Of a DNA stretch of 64,000 nt, positions 37,686 through 45,793 are shown piece after piece (within the stretch, counting starts at the first letter, position 1; every line of letters begins with the position of its first letter). The notes under the pieces were generated by a model. The model saw only the letters and a program-made list of their open reading frames with translations, was not told where the DNA came from and ran no database searches. The stretch lies in contig CATKXY010000012.1 of NCBI GenBank assembly GCA_949840915.1, positions 1 through 64,000 on the forward strand. The letters are read 5' to 3'. The translations under genes were made by a program, and so were the position numbers. This stretch comes from an uncultured Lachnospiraceae bacterium (GTDB lineage: Bacteria > Bacillota > Clostridia > Lachnospirales > Lachnospiraceae).

Positions 37686-38774
37686 ATGGGGCAACATTTG
37701 GGAAAGTCCAGCATACGGCTGGAGAAGCCGGTTTATATCACGGGAAGCGCCAGTGTGGTGGGCAAAAAGGAAGGTGAGGGGCCTTTGGGGCTTCTTTTTG
37801 ATATGGTGGGGGAGGACGATCTGTTTGGCTGCGAGACATGGGAGGAAGCCGAGAGCAGTCTGCAGAAGGATGCGGTATATCTGGCTATGGAGAAGGCCGG
37901 CGTAAAGCCTATGGATGTGGACTTTATGTTTGCAGGGGATCTGTTGGGGCAGTCTATCGCCACCTCTTTCGGTATCTCCTGTTATGAAATTCCGCTGTTT
38001 GGTCTCTACGGGGCCTGCTCTACCTGCGGGGAATCTCTCGCTCTGGGGGCTATGGCCATTGCCGGAAACTTTGCGCAAAAGGTAGTCTGCGTCACGTCCA
38101 GTCACTTTGCCAGTGCGGAGAAAGAGTTCCGTTTTCCGCTGGAGTACGGGAACCAGCGTCCGTTGTCCGCCAGCTGGACTGTGACAGGCAGCGGGGCGTT
38201 CGTGCTGGGAGCGGAACCGGATGGAAAAGACAATCGGCGCTGCTGTGGTTCGACAGAGGTGTCAGGAGAGAAAACAACACCGGTGTCAAAGGGGGCGAGA
38301 GCCCGTATAACAGGGATTACCGTGGGTAAGATAACGGATTATGGACTGAAAGATTCCATGAATATGGGGGCATGTATGGCACCCGCGTCAGCTTCCACCC
38401 TGGAACAGCATTTTATTGACTTTGCCAGTCAGCCCGATGATTACGATAAGATCATCACGGGAGATCTGGGCAGTGTGGGCCAGCGGGTTCTGATTGATCT
38501 GATGCGGGAGAGAGGATATGATATTTCCTCCCGGCATATGGACTGCGGCATGGAGATCTTTGACGCGGAGTCTCAGGACACACATGCGGGCGGCAGCGGC
38601 TGCGGATGCAGCGCGGCGACGCTGTCGGCCTATATTCTGAAGCAGTTGGAGGAGGGTAACTGGCGGAAAGTGTTGTTTATGCCCACAGGAGCGCTGCTCT
38701 CAAAGACCAGCTTTAATGAGGGCAAGAGCGTGCCCGGCATCGCTCATGCGCTGGTGCTCGAGAGCTGTCTGTAA
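37686..38774 (+). CDS. spoVAD: Stage V sporulation protein AD
   Basis: 362 aa with a thiolase-like fold and no membrane segment. SpoVAD is the dipicolinate-binding peripheral subunit of the SpoVA channel. Typical text includes VYITGSASVVGKKEGEGPLG near the start, the GACSTCGESLALG segment and a C-terminal GGSGCGCSA motif. AAGGAG at about 37673-37678 supports ATG 37686. An imperfect sigma-G-like pair, GCATG (37611-37615) and CATGAAC (37633-37639) with 17-bp spacing, lies upstream, but the -10 match is poor. It is separated from spoVAB-AA-AC by about 33 kb and from spoVAE by three non-sporulation genes, which is unusual. Confidence 0.95.
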   Translation: MGQHLGKSSIRLEKPVYITGSASVVGKKEGEGPLGLLFDMVGEDDLFGCETWEEAESSLQKDAVYLAMEKAGVKPMDVDFMFAGDLLGQSIATSFGISCYEIPLFGLYGACSTCGESLALGAMAIAGNFAQKVVCVTSSHFASAEKEFRFPLEYGNQRPLSASWTVTGSGAFVLGAEPDGKDNRRCCGSTEVSGEKTTPVSKGARARITGITVGKITDYGLKDSMNMGACMAPASASTLEQHFIDFASQPDDYDKIITGDLGSVGQRVLIDLMRERGYDISSRHMDCGMEIFDAESQDTHAGGSGCGCSAATLSAYILKQLEEGNWRKVLFMPTGALLSKTSFNEGKSVPGIAHALVLESCL

Positions 38775-38823
38775 AAAACTCCGGCAGCGGGGACGGTTCC
38801 GGGTGGGCCCCGACGGAATAGAG

Positions 38824-38852
38824 TTGCAATCTTCTTCGGATGCTGTTACAAT
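38824..38852 (+). promoter_or_regulatory. Predicted promoter for the small-protein/ridA/aroK block
   Basis: TTGCAA (38824-38829), 17 bp, TACAAT (38847-38852). It lies after spoVAD and about 90 bp before the small gene, indicating that this block is expressed vegetatively and apart from spoVAD. Confidence 0.55.
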
Positions 38853-38941
38853 ACTTTCAGGGCTGAATGGACATCGGGATGAGGACAGGCGTATGTGCAT
38901 TGCGGTCCGGGAATTGTGGTCTGCAGGGAGGCTTTGACGGT

Positions 38942-39184
38942 ATGCGGAGAATGGAATTTAAGATGGAGCGGCCGGGACTGTTGGAGATCGGACAGGAGAT
39001 TTCCGTGACGGAGGGACTGCTTCCCAGCAACTATTATTATACCATTGACCCGGCTCTGGCCATGTCCGCAAACATTCCTTTTCCAAAGCGCCTGATGAGC
39101 AGAAAAGGCGTAGTGACGGACATTGTGGAGAACGACAGGGGATTTTATGTCACGGCAGAGTTTGATGAGCCGGATATAAAATAG
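38942..39184 (+). CDS. Small conserved-looking protein of unknown function
   Basis: 80 aa, soluble and mixed alpha/beta, with acidic and hydrophobic residues alternating near the end (VVTDIVENDRGFYVTAEFDE). I do not recognise a family. CAGGGAGG about 11 bp upstream supports ATG 38942, and codon use matches the neighbours. It lies between the predicted vegetative promoter and ridA (40 bp gap), so it is probably the first gene of the ridA-aroK transcript. No signal peptide or membrane segment is visible. Confidence 0.6.
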   Translation: MRRMEFKMERPGLLEIGQEISVTEGLLPSNYYYTIDPALAMSANIPFPKRLMSRKGVVTDIVENDRGFYVTAEFDEPDIK

Positions 39185-39224
39185 ATGATATAGAATAGTA
39201 CCATACAATAGGAGGACAAGTGTT

Positions 39225-39599
39225 ATGTTAAAGAAAATTGCAACAGATAAGGCACCCGCAGCAATCGGTCCTTATTCTCAGGGGATCATTACAGGAAACC
39301 TGTTATTTGCATCAGGCCAGATTGCAATAAATCCTGCAAACGGGCTTATTGAGGCTGAGGGAATCGTGGATCAGACAGAGCAGGTGATGAAAAATATCGG
39401 CGCCATCCTGGAGGCGGCCGGAACCGATTACACCAGAGTGGTAAAGACCACCTGTTTTCTGGCGGATATGAATGATTTTGCAACCTTCAATGAGATTTAT
39501 GCCAGATACTTCACGGAGAAGCCTGCGCGCAGCTGTGTGGCTGTGAAGACACTGCCCAAGAATGTATTGTGCGAGGTAGAGGTGATCGCCGAGGTATAG
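39225..39599 (+). CDS. ridA: RidA-family reactive intermediate deaminase
   Basis: 124 aa, the standard length for the RidA/YjgF/YER057c/UK114 family. RidA hydrolyses reactive enamine/imine intermediates made by PLP enzymes such as threonine dehydratase. Family motifs are present: AIGPYSQG near the start, FASGQIAINP, and the C-terminal PARSCVAVKTLPKN with the substrate-binding Arg in PARS. AGGAGG lies upstream of ATG 39225. It is followed 4 bp later by the shikimate kinase gene. Confidence 0.95.
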   Translation: MLKKIATDKAPAAIGPYSQGIITGNLLFASGQIAINPANGLIEAEGIVDQTEQVMKNIGAILEAAGTDYTRVVKTTCFLADMNDFATFNEIYARYFTEKPARSCVAVKTLPKNVLCEVEVIAEV

Positions 39600-39603
39600 G
39601 TGT

Positions 39604-40104
39604 ATGGAGAAAACTTGTGTTATTTTAATTGGCATGCCCGGAGCAGGCAAGAGTACGGTCGGTGTGGTTCTTGCAAAGCGTCTGGGCATGCGCTTTGTGG
39701 ATTCGGATCTGGTGATACAGGAGAGACACGGAAAGCTCTTGCATGAGCTGATCGAGGAGAACGGCGCAGAAGGGTTTCTGGAAATAGAGAATACGGTAAA
39801 CTCAGAGCTGTCGCCCCGAAATGCCGTGATTGCAACAGGCGGCAGCGCCGTTTACGGGCGGGAGGCCATGGAGCATTTCAGCCGGATCGGCCGGATCGTG
39901 TATCTTGAGCTGCCCTATGAGGAGATCGAAGAGCGCCTGGGAGATTTGAACGCCAGGGGTGTACCGCTTAAACCGGGGCAGAGTCTGCGCGATCTGTATG
40001 AGGAGCGCGTTCCCCTCTATGAGAGATATGCGCACCATACGATATCCTGCCACGGGAAAGCACTGCGGGAAATCGTGGCCCGGATCAGCGGGTTGCTGTC
40101 ATAG
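39604..40104 (+). CDS. aroK: Shikimate kinase
   Basis: 166 aa. Phosphorylates shikimate with ATP in aromatic amino acid biosynthesis. Walker A is GMPGAGKST (about 10-18). The shikimate-binding Asp is in DSDLVIQ, the glycine-rich ATGGSAVY follows, and the lid Arg is in ARGVPLKPG. Only 4 bp separate it from ridA, so the two are co-transcribed. The gene ends 143 bp before spoVAE. Confidence 0.93.
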   Translation: MEKTCVILIGMPGAGKSTVGVVLAKRLGMRFVDSDLVIQERHGKLLHELIEENGAEGFLEIENTVNSELSPRNAVIATGGSAVYGREAMEHFSRIGRIVYLELPYEEIEERLGDLNARGVPLKPGQSLRDLYEERVPLYERYAHHTISCHGKALREIVARISGLLS

Positions 40105-40247
40105 AACGGGCACAAAACGGGCATAAAACGCATAATTTCACATGTTTCGGTCAATACTCTGTAACAGATAGAGGCGGTCGTTTTCATGAGATCGTCCGTA
40201 TGAGCGGGAAAGAGGTAATTCTGTCCCGGTGAGAAGGAGTGTGTCAG

Positions 40248-40604
40248 ATGGATTATGTAAATGCGTTCTGGGTGGGCGGTCTGATCTGTGTGGCCGTGCA
40301 GATTCTGATGGAGAAGACCAAGATGATGCCTGGGCGGATCATGGTGCTGCTGGTGGTTACGGGTGCGGTCATCAGCCTGTTTGGCTGGTACGAGCCCTTT
40401 CAGAAATTTGCCGGCGCGGGGGCCAGCGTCCCTCTGCTCGGATTTGGCAATGTGCTTATGAAGGGTGTGAAAGAGGCCATTGCGGAACAGGGTTTTCTGG
40501 GCCTGTTCACAGGCGGTTTTAAGGCCGGAGCGGTGGGTACCAGTGCGGCCTTGATCTTCGGTTACTTGGCCAGCCTGCTCTTTAAACCTAAGATGAAACA
40601 GTGA
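40248..40604 (+). CDS. spoVAE: Stage V sporulation protein AE (AEb type)
   Basis: 118 aa with about three to four membrane helices. It matches the membrane SpoVAE (SpoVAEb) subunit of the dipicolinate channel: an early WVGGLICVAVQILMEKTKMM, then GAGASVPLLGFGN and the glycine-rich GLFTGGFKAGAVG. It is distantly related to SpoVAC. AAGGAG 8 bp before ATG 40248 decides the start over a GTG at 40239. It stands alone, with shikimate kinase upstream and a convergent gene downstream. Confidence 0.92.
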   Translation: MDYVNAFWVGGLICVAVQILMEKTKMMPGRIMVLLVVTGAVISLFGWYEPFQKFAGAGASVPLLGFGNVLMKGVKEAIAEQGFLGLFTGGFKAGAVGTSAALIFGYLASLLFKPKMKQ

Positions 40605-40621
40605 CGACGGATATCATATAA

Positions 40622-40655
40622 CGGGTATGAAAAGTTTTACAGCTTCTCATACCCG
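40622..40655. terminator. Bidirectional hairpin between spoVAE and the DUF5721 gene
   Basis: CGGGTATGA (40622-40630) pairs with TCATACCCG (40647-40655), with AAG/CTT extending the stem. It covers the final codons of the minus-strand gene. T-runs are weak on both sides, so efficiency is uncertain. Confidence 0.5.
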
Positions 40656-41167
40656 ATTCCTTTGTCGTCCAGATAGCGGCAGAGTGCATTGTCCCAGACA
40701 TGGTCTGCCTCGCGGCTCATGACGAAGGTGTGACAGGAAGTCCCGGTGGCAAGAACGGCCTTGCTCCCGTCATAGCGGATTGTGAGCACGAAGGCCTTGA
40801 TTTGCCGGAAGTCCGCACTGGTTTTTTCGCTGTCGTTTTCGCAGACAGCGCCGCTGCTTTGAGTAAGCAGACGCTGCATGATCTCAGGCTTTAGCTGCAG
40901 CACGAATTTAAAGTGCAGGGGTGTGTGCTTTCCTTTGATCAGATCAAAGCATAGCCCCCTGATCTCGTTCCAAGGACGGAAATCATAGGGAAGATATTCC
41001 GGGCTCCGCTCCTGGGCCGGGAAAAAATCGGGATTCATATGTCCGTCTATCGTGTAGCTGTTGGCAGTACGGATGACAGCCTCCTCCAGCAGAAATCCGT
41101 CAAAGGTATCGCCGGAGAGCAGCTGGCTCATAAAATTTTTCATGGAAGTGATCTCTAATGCCTGCAT
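40637..41167 (-). CDS. DUF5721-like protein
   Basis: 176 aa, soluble. The N-terminus (MKNFMSQLLSGDTFDGFLLE, then EAVIRTANSYTIDGH) matches what I remember of DUF5721, a family of unknown function in Lachnospiraceae. It has no catalytic motif that I recognise. GGAGGTAACC precedes the ATG. It is monocistronic: spoVAE converges on it and DegV diverges from it. Confidence 0.75.
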   Translation of the reverse strand: MQALEITSMKNFMSQLLSGDTFDGFLLEEAVIRTANSYTIDGHMNPDFFPAQERSPEYLPYDFRPWNEIRGLCFDLIKGKHTPLHFKFVLQLKPEIMQRLLTQSSGAVCENDSEKTSADFRQIKAFVLTIRYDGSKAVLATGTSCHTFVMSREADHVWDNALCRYLDDKGIGYEKL

Positions 41168-41338
41168 GGTTACCTCCGTGAGCGGCCTGCGAACAGGCGC
41201 GGTCTTTTGCCGGAAAGCCCGGCGAAGCGTAAGTTCAGTATAGCGCAGATACTACAAAAAGAAAAGCAGAAAGATTAGCAAAAGAAAAGAAATAGGGAAG
41301 AAATATGAAAGGTTTTCAAAATTTTGTCAAGAAAGACT

Positions 41339-41367
41339 TTACAGGAATGGCACTGCGTGCTATTATA
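41339..41367 (+). promoter_or_regulatory. Predicted promoter for the DegV gene
   Basis: TTTACA (41339-41344), 17 bp, TATTAT (41362-41367), about 38 bp before the start codon. Confidence 0.5.
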
Positions 41368-41405
41368 AGTGGTATCAAAAACTATGTCGAAGGGTTTGGA
41401 AAAAC

Positions 41406-42239
41406 ATGAGTTACAAAATCGTGCTGGACAGCTGTGGTGAGATTCCCCGTGAATATCAGAATGATGAGAGATTTGAATCCGTGCCTCTGGGACTGGAGGT
41501 AGGGGACTATTGTATATTGGACGACGAAACTTTTGATCAGGCGGAATTTTTGAGGAAGGTGGCGGAGTACCCCAAGTGCCCCAAATCCTCATGTCCCTCT
41601 CCCGACAGGTATCTGTCGGCCTACACTTGTGATGCGGAGCGGATTTATGTGGTGACACTGTCCGCGCAGCTGAGCGGAAGTCATAACAGCGCCTGCCTGG
41701 CCAGGAATCTCTATCTGGAGAAGTATGGGGAAAAACAGATTCATGTGGTGGATTCTCAGTCCGCAAGCTGCGGGGAGACTCAGATCGCCCTGAAAATTAT
41801 GGAGCTCGAGGCGCAGGGGCTTTCGTTTGAGCAGATCGTAGATCAGATTGAGCGGTTCCGGGATGAGATGTTTACTTATTTTGTGCTGGATAATCTGGAG
41901 ACCCTGCGCAAGAACGGGCGTCTGTCCCGGGCCAAGGCGATGGTGGCGTCCACTTTGAGCATCAAGCCTGTCATGGCCAGCGACGGCGGCACTATTGTGC
42001 AGAGAGGACAGGGTATCGGTATCAGGAAAGCGCTTGGCAAGCTGGCTGAGATGACGGCACAGATACCCGATGCGGAGTCCAGACGGCTGATGATCACTCA
42101 CTGCAATGCGCCGGAGCGGGCGGAGCTGGTCAAAAAGCTCGTCATGGCAAAAGCGGCTTTCCGGGAGTGCATTATCATGGATACCCGGGGCGTCAGCAGC
42201 ATGTATGCCAATGACGGCGGAGTGATCGTTACGGCATAG
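41406..42239 (+). CDS. DegV-family fatty-acid-binding protein
   Basis: 277 aa. DegV (FakB-type) proteins bind a fatty acid and present it to the FakA kinase for incorporation into phospholipid. Recognisable parts are KIVLDSCGEIP at the start, the SPSPDRYLSAY region, VVTLSAQLSGSHNSA, and FVLDNLETLRKNGRLSRAKA followed by KPVM. The RBS (GAAGGG) is weak, but the promoter spacing supports ATG 41406. No fakA gene is in the window. Confidence 0.94.
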   Translation: MSYKIVLDSCGEIPREYQNDERFESVPLGLEVGDYCILDDETFDQAEFLRKVAEYPKCPKSSCPSPDRYLSAYTCDAERIYVVTLSAQLSGSHNSACLARNLYLEKYGEKQIHVVDSQSASCGETQIALKIMELEAQGLSFEQIVDQIERFRDEMFTYFVLDNLETLRKNGRLSRAKAMVASTLSIKPVMASDGGTIVQRGQGIGIRKALGKLAEMTAQIPDAESRRLMITHCNAPERAELVKKLVMAKAAFRECIIMDTRGVSSMYANDGGVIVTA

Positions 42240-42256
42240 TCCGACCGGCAGATGTT

Positions 42257-42532
42257 CTATTTTACCAGGACAGACGTCAGATAGAACGCCAGTCCGAGCT
42301 GCAGCATGAGAATTGCAGGAATGCCGTACACAAAGTACCAGTGTCTGGTTTTGTGACGAAAGGCGCGCATTCCGAGCAGAGCACCCAGGCTTCCGCCCAG
42401 CAGAGCGGACAGAAAGAGAGTTTTTTCGCTGATGCGCCAGGCGTGTCTGACAGCGCGTCTCTTGTCAATGCCCATCAGGGCAAAAGCGGTTAGATTGATC
42501 AGAACAAGATATAGAATGATATAGTTGTGCAT
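42257..42532 (-). CDS. DUF1294-family small membrane protein
   Basis: 91 aa with three predicted membrane helices. The family pattern is FALMGIDKRRA followed by LLGGSLGALLGMRAFRHKTRH. The function of DUF1294 is unknown. GGGAG lies 7 bp before the start. It lies between the convergent DegV stop (17 bp away) and the argG terminator. Confidence 0.9.
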   Translation of the reverse strand: MHNYIILYLVLINLTAFALMGIDKRRAVRHAWRISEKTLFLSALLGGSLGALLGMRAFRHKTRHWYFVYGIPAILMLQLGLAFYLTSVLVK

Positions 42533-42590
42533 ACAGTGTCTCCCGTCCCGCAGGGGGCTGTTAACAGAATTATGGAAAAGTCATAAAATT

Positions 42591-42620
42591 CCCCGTCAAA
42601 CCGATTTCGGTCTGACGGGG
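42591..42620 (-). terminator. Rho-independent terminator of argG
   Basis: CCCCGTCA (42591-42598) pairs with TGACGGGG (42613-42620), with inner ACCGA/TCGGT extending the stem. On the minus strand it is followed by AATTTTATG. It lies 35 bp past the argG stop. Confidence 0.82.
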
Positions 42621-42654
42621 GATTTCATTTTGGTTATCAGGTTCTCTGAGCCGG

Positions 42655-43878
42655 TCAGAACAGATCTTCACCCTGTTCCTGCATCTTCATAGCCCGCACC
42701 TTGCAGGAGAGACCAAAGAGATTGATGAAGCCTTCCGCGTCATGGTGATCATACAGGTCGCCGGTGGTGAAGGAAGCGATGCTCTCATTGTAGAGAGAGT
42801 AGGGGGATGTGGTTCCGGCTTTGATGATATTTCCCTTGTAGAGTTTGAATTTTACCTCGCCGGTGACATACTTCTGTGTCTCCTCGATGAAGGCCTGTTC
42901 TGCCTGACGCAGCGGGGTAAACCATTTGCCCTCGTACACAAGACTTGCGAAGCGGCTGCCCATCTCTTTCTTGAGAGCGTAGGTATCCCGATCCAGAATC
43001 AGCTCCTCAAGCTGCTGATGTGCCTCCATGAGAATGGTGCCGCCGGGGGTCTCGTAGACGCCGCGGGACTTCATGCCCACCACGCGGTTCTCCACGATAT
43101 CGATAATGCCGATGCCGTGTTTTCCTCCCAGTTCGTTCAAGGTGGAAATAATCTCGGATACCTTCATCTGCTTACCGTTTACGGAGACAGGTACGCCCTT
43201 CTCGAAGGTCATGGTCACATACTCGCCCTCTTCGGGAGCTTTCTCGGGAGTCACGCCCAGAACCAGCAGATGTTCAAAATTGGGTTCGTTGGCGGGATCC
43301 TCAAGCTCCAGGCCCTCATGGCTGATGTGCCAGATGTTGCGGTCGCGGCTGTAGGAAGAGTCTGCGGAGAAGGGGAGATTGATGCCGTGTGCCTGACAGT
43401 ACGCAATCTCTGACTCGCGGGAGTCCATGGTCCACTTGTCATTTCGCCATGCAGCGATGATCTTGATATCGGGGGCCAGTGCCTTGATGCCCAGCTCAAA
43501 GCGGATCTGGTCGTTGCCCTTTCCGGTAGCGCCGTGGCAGATGGCGGTAGCGCCTTCTTTTCTGGCGATCTCGACCAGCTTCTTGGCGATCAGAGGACGG
43601 GCCATGGAGGTGCCCAGCAGATATTTATTCTCATAAATTGCATTTGCCTGCACGCAGGGAACAACGTATTCATCGCAGAATTCGTCGATGACATTCTCAA
43701 TGTACAATTTGGAAGCTCCGCAGGATTTTGCTCTCTCTTCCAGTCCGTCGAGCTCTTCCGCCTGTCCGCAGTCGATGCAGACGCAGATCACTTCGTAGTC
43801 AAAATTCTCCTTCAGCCAGGGAATGATGGCGGTGGTGTCCAGACCGCCGGAGTAAGCCAATACAACCTTTTCTTTCAT
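42655..43878 (-). CDS. argG: Argininosuccinate synthase
   Basis: 407 aa. Joins citrulline and aspartate with ATP to make argininosuccinate in arginine biosynthesis. The N-type ATP pyrophosphatase P-loop SGGLDTT is at about residues 9-15, and GATGKGNDQIRFE and ADSSYSRDRNIWHIS are present. CGGAGG upstream supports ATG 43878; the frame remains open further upstream without a better start. It is monocistronic with its own promoter and terminator, about 5 kb from the argC operon and on the opposite strand. argF and argH are not in the window. Confidence 0.96.
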   Translation of the reverse strand: MKEKVVLAYSGGLDTTAIIPWLKENFDYEVICVCIDCGQAEELDGLEERAKSCGASKLYIENVIDEFCDEYVVPCVQANAIYENKYLLGTSMARPLIAKKLVEIARKEGATAICHGATGKGNDQIRFELGIKALAPDIKIIAAWRNDKWTMDSRESEIAYCQAHGINLPFSADSSYSRDRNIWHISHEGLELEDPANEPNFEHLLVLGVTPEKAPEEGEYVTMTFEKGVPVSVNGKQMKVSEIISTLNELGGKHGIGIIDIVENRVVGMKSRGVYETPGGTILMEAHQQLEELILDRDTYALKKEMGSRFASLVYEGKWFTPLRQAEQAFIEETQKYVTGEVKFKLYKGNIIKAGTTSPYSLYNESIASFTTGDLYDHHDAEGFINLFGLSCKVRAMKMQEQGEDLF

Positions 43879-43939
43879 AATTATATGCCTCCGTTTTGTC
43901 ATAGCGTATTCCAAAGAACCGTGCTGCCATACAGCGTCC

Positions 43940-43954
43940 GGGAACCGTGTTCCC
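43940..43954. repeat. Short hairpin in the argG leader
   Basis: GGGAAC (43940-43945) pairs with GTTCCC (43949-43954) around a CGT loop. It lies in the untranslated leader of argG and could influence expression; no T-box features accompany it. Confidence 0.35.
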
Positions 43955-43978
43955 TGGCAACACTGGAATCTGAAGCTT

Positions 43979-44007
43979 ACTATACAACATTCCCGGCTGA
44001 AAAGCAA
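43979..44007 (-). promoter_or_regulatory. Predicted promoter for argG
   Basis: On the minus strand TTGCTT (44007-44002), 17 bp, TATAGT (43984-43979), leaving a leader of about 100 nt. Confidence 0.55.
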
Positions 44008-44069
44008 GATTTGCCGGCAAAAATTCCTACCGGGCAGCATCGGTATAACCTTAAAAAAGTACGGCCTCT

Positions 44070-45719
44070 TCAGGAATTTTTCAGACAGATGACCCTGTCT
44101 GCCATGGCGATGGTGGATTCCCTGTGGGCGATCATGATGGTGGTGCAGCTTTTGCTGACACAACGGATGGCCTCGTTTACCAGCTGTTCCGATTCGCTGT
44201 CCAGTGCGGAGGTTGCCTCGTCCAGCAGCAGAATGGGGGCGTCCGCCAGGACGGCACGGGCGATGGCGATGCGCTGTCTCTCCCCGCCGGAGAGTGTGCT
44301 GCCCCGCTCGCCCACGACGGTGTCATAGCCCTCCGGCAGTCTCATGATAAAGTCGTGAGCGTTGGCGGTGCGGGCGGCCTGTATGATCTCTTCCCGGGAG
44401 ACTTCCCCGACACCGGCGTCCCCTTTTCCCCAGGCGATGTTTTCGGCTATGGTGAGCTGATACAGATAAGGTTCCTGAGGGACATAGGCAATGGGACCCT
44501 CGATGCGGATGCTTCCGGAATCAGGGCGGTAAAAATTGAGCAGCAGCTTGGCCAGCGTGCTCTTGCCGCAGCCGGATTCCCCGGTGATGGCTACGCAGGT
44601 TCCCTTTTGCACCTCCAGCGACACATCGTTCAGGACAGGTCTTTCGTCGGTATACGAGAAGGACACATGCTCCACAGAGACGGCGGGAGCGGACGAATCC
44701 GTGTTCCGGGAACAGGCGGGTATCGGATCGGCTTCCTCCTGCTGCAGAAAATCCCGCAATCGGTCCACATTGGCAATGCAGTGCATCATCTGGGGAAAGT
44801 ATTTGCCGATATCAAGGAACTGGTAACGGAAGGAGCCATATAAGGTGTAGACTGCCGCCAGACCGCCCAGACTCACCAGATCCTGAGACACAAACCAGAC
44901 ACCCAGTCCCAGAAAGGCCAGCGCACCGGCCAGGTCAAAGAAATTATTGATCCCTTCGGAGGCGGCTGTATAGCGGTTGCTTTTCTGCTGTATCCGATAC
45001 ACATGGCTGTTGGACCGTTTGTAGTCCTCAAGCAGCTCGGCCTTGGCCGGCAGCAGTTTCACAATCTCCATTCCGGACAGGAGATTGGTCAGCTTTTCGG
45101 TCAGGGCTCCCACATTTTGTGACAGAACGCCCCCGGCCCGTTTCATGGGTCCGGCCAGAAGGCCGTTGACCACAAAGGCAAGCATACTGACTGCAAGCAG
45201 GCAGAGTGTGAGATGCACACTGTAATAAAACATAGGAATCAGAAGCGCTATGGAGGACAGTATGGCTGCGGCCAGTCTGCGCAGTCTGGAGGTATAGATG
45301 TCTCCGGCCCGTTCCGTGTCGAAGATCAGTTTTGACATAAAGTCTCCGCTGTGATGCTCTTCATAATAGGAATAGGGCAGGCGGAGCGATTTGGAGAAGA
45401 CAAGTTTACCCAGAGAGGCGACGCCCTTTGCGGCCTCGGTATTGTAGCGCACAATAGAGAATCTCCAGATCATCTGACACAGGACAAACAGCAGAAAGCT
45501 GCCCAGAACGGCCAGATATACTCCGGAAGTCTGACCTGTCTGCGCTGCCGTGATGATCTGTTTGACAATCAGCGCATTGGCGATCCTTGTGCCGGACTGT
45601 GCAAGAGAGGATACCACTATGGCCCCCAGATACAGGGGAAGCGTTTTGCCGAGAATTCCCAGAACCCATCTGAGTGAACCGGTTTTATTAGTATTTGATT
45701 TCTTTACAGATTCCTTCAT
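44070..45719 (-). CDS. ABC exporter half-transporter (second subunit of the PurM-regulator operon)
   Basis: 549 aa: six-helix exporter membrane domain (about 15-300) plus ATPase (about 325-545). Motifs are canonical: Walker [10 protein letters not shown], signature LSGGERQ, Walker B LLLDEATSALD. A run of Asn/Thr/Lys lies at the N-terminus. AAGGAG just upstream supports the start at 45719; a longer in-frame extension has no RBS. It lies 74 bp downstream of the other exporter subunit and probably pairs with it as a heterodimer. The substrate is unknown; the regulator at the head of the operon hints at a nucleotide-like or antibiotic ligand, which is speculative. Confidence 0.93.
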   Translation of the reverse strand: MKESVKKSNTNKTGSLRWVLGILGKTLPLYLGAIVVSSLAQSGTRIANALIVKQIITAAQTGQTSGVYLAVLGSFLLFVLCQMIWRFSIVRYNTEAAKGVASLGKLVFSKSLRLPYSYYEEHHSGDFMSKLIFDTERAGDIYTSRLRRLAAAILSSIALLIPMFYYSVHLTLCLLAVSMLAFVVNGLLAGPMKRAGGVLSQNVGALTEKLTNLLSGMEIVKLLPAKAELLEDYKRSNSHVYRIQQKSNRYTAASEGINNFFDLAGALAFLGLGVWFVSQDLVSLGGLAAVYTLYGSFRYQFLDIGKYFPQMMHCIANVDRLRDFLQQEEADPIPACSRNTDSSAPAVSVEHVSFSYTDERPVLNDVSLEVQKGTCVAITGESGCGKSTLAKLLLNFYRPDSGSIRIEGPIAYVPQEPYLYQLTIAENIAWGKGDAGVGEVSREEIIQAARTANAHDFIMRLPEGYDTVVGERGSTLSGGERQRIAIARAVLADAPILLLDEATSALDSESEQLVNEAIRCVSKSCTTIMIAHRESTIAMADRVICLKNS

Positions 45720-45793
45720 GATGCTCCTTTTGGCGATTTGGTTTACGCCTGCCGAATTATGTATAAATAGGTCAGGGAGGCTCAAATATGAGC

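Noticed and set aside
43879..44069. T-box or riboswitch before argG
   Set aside because: A short hairpin exists, but no T-box consensus or terminator/antiterminator pair is visible.
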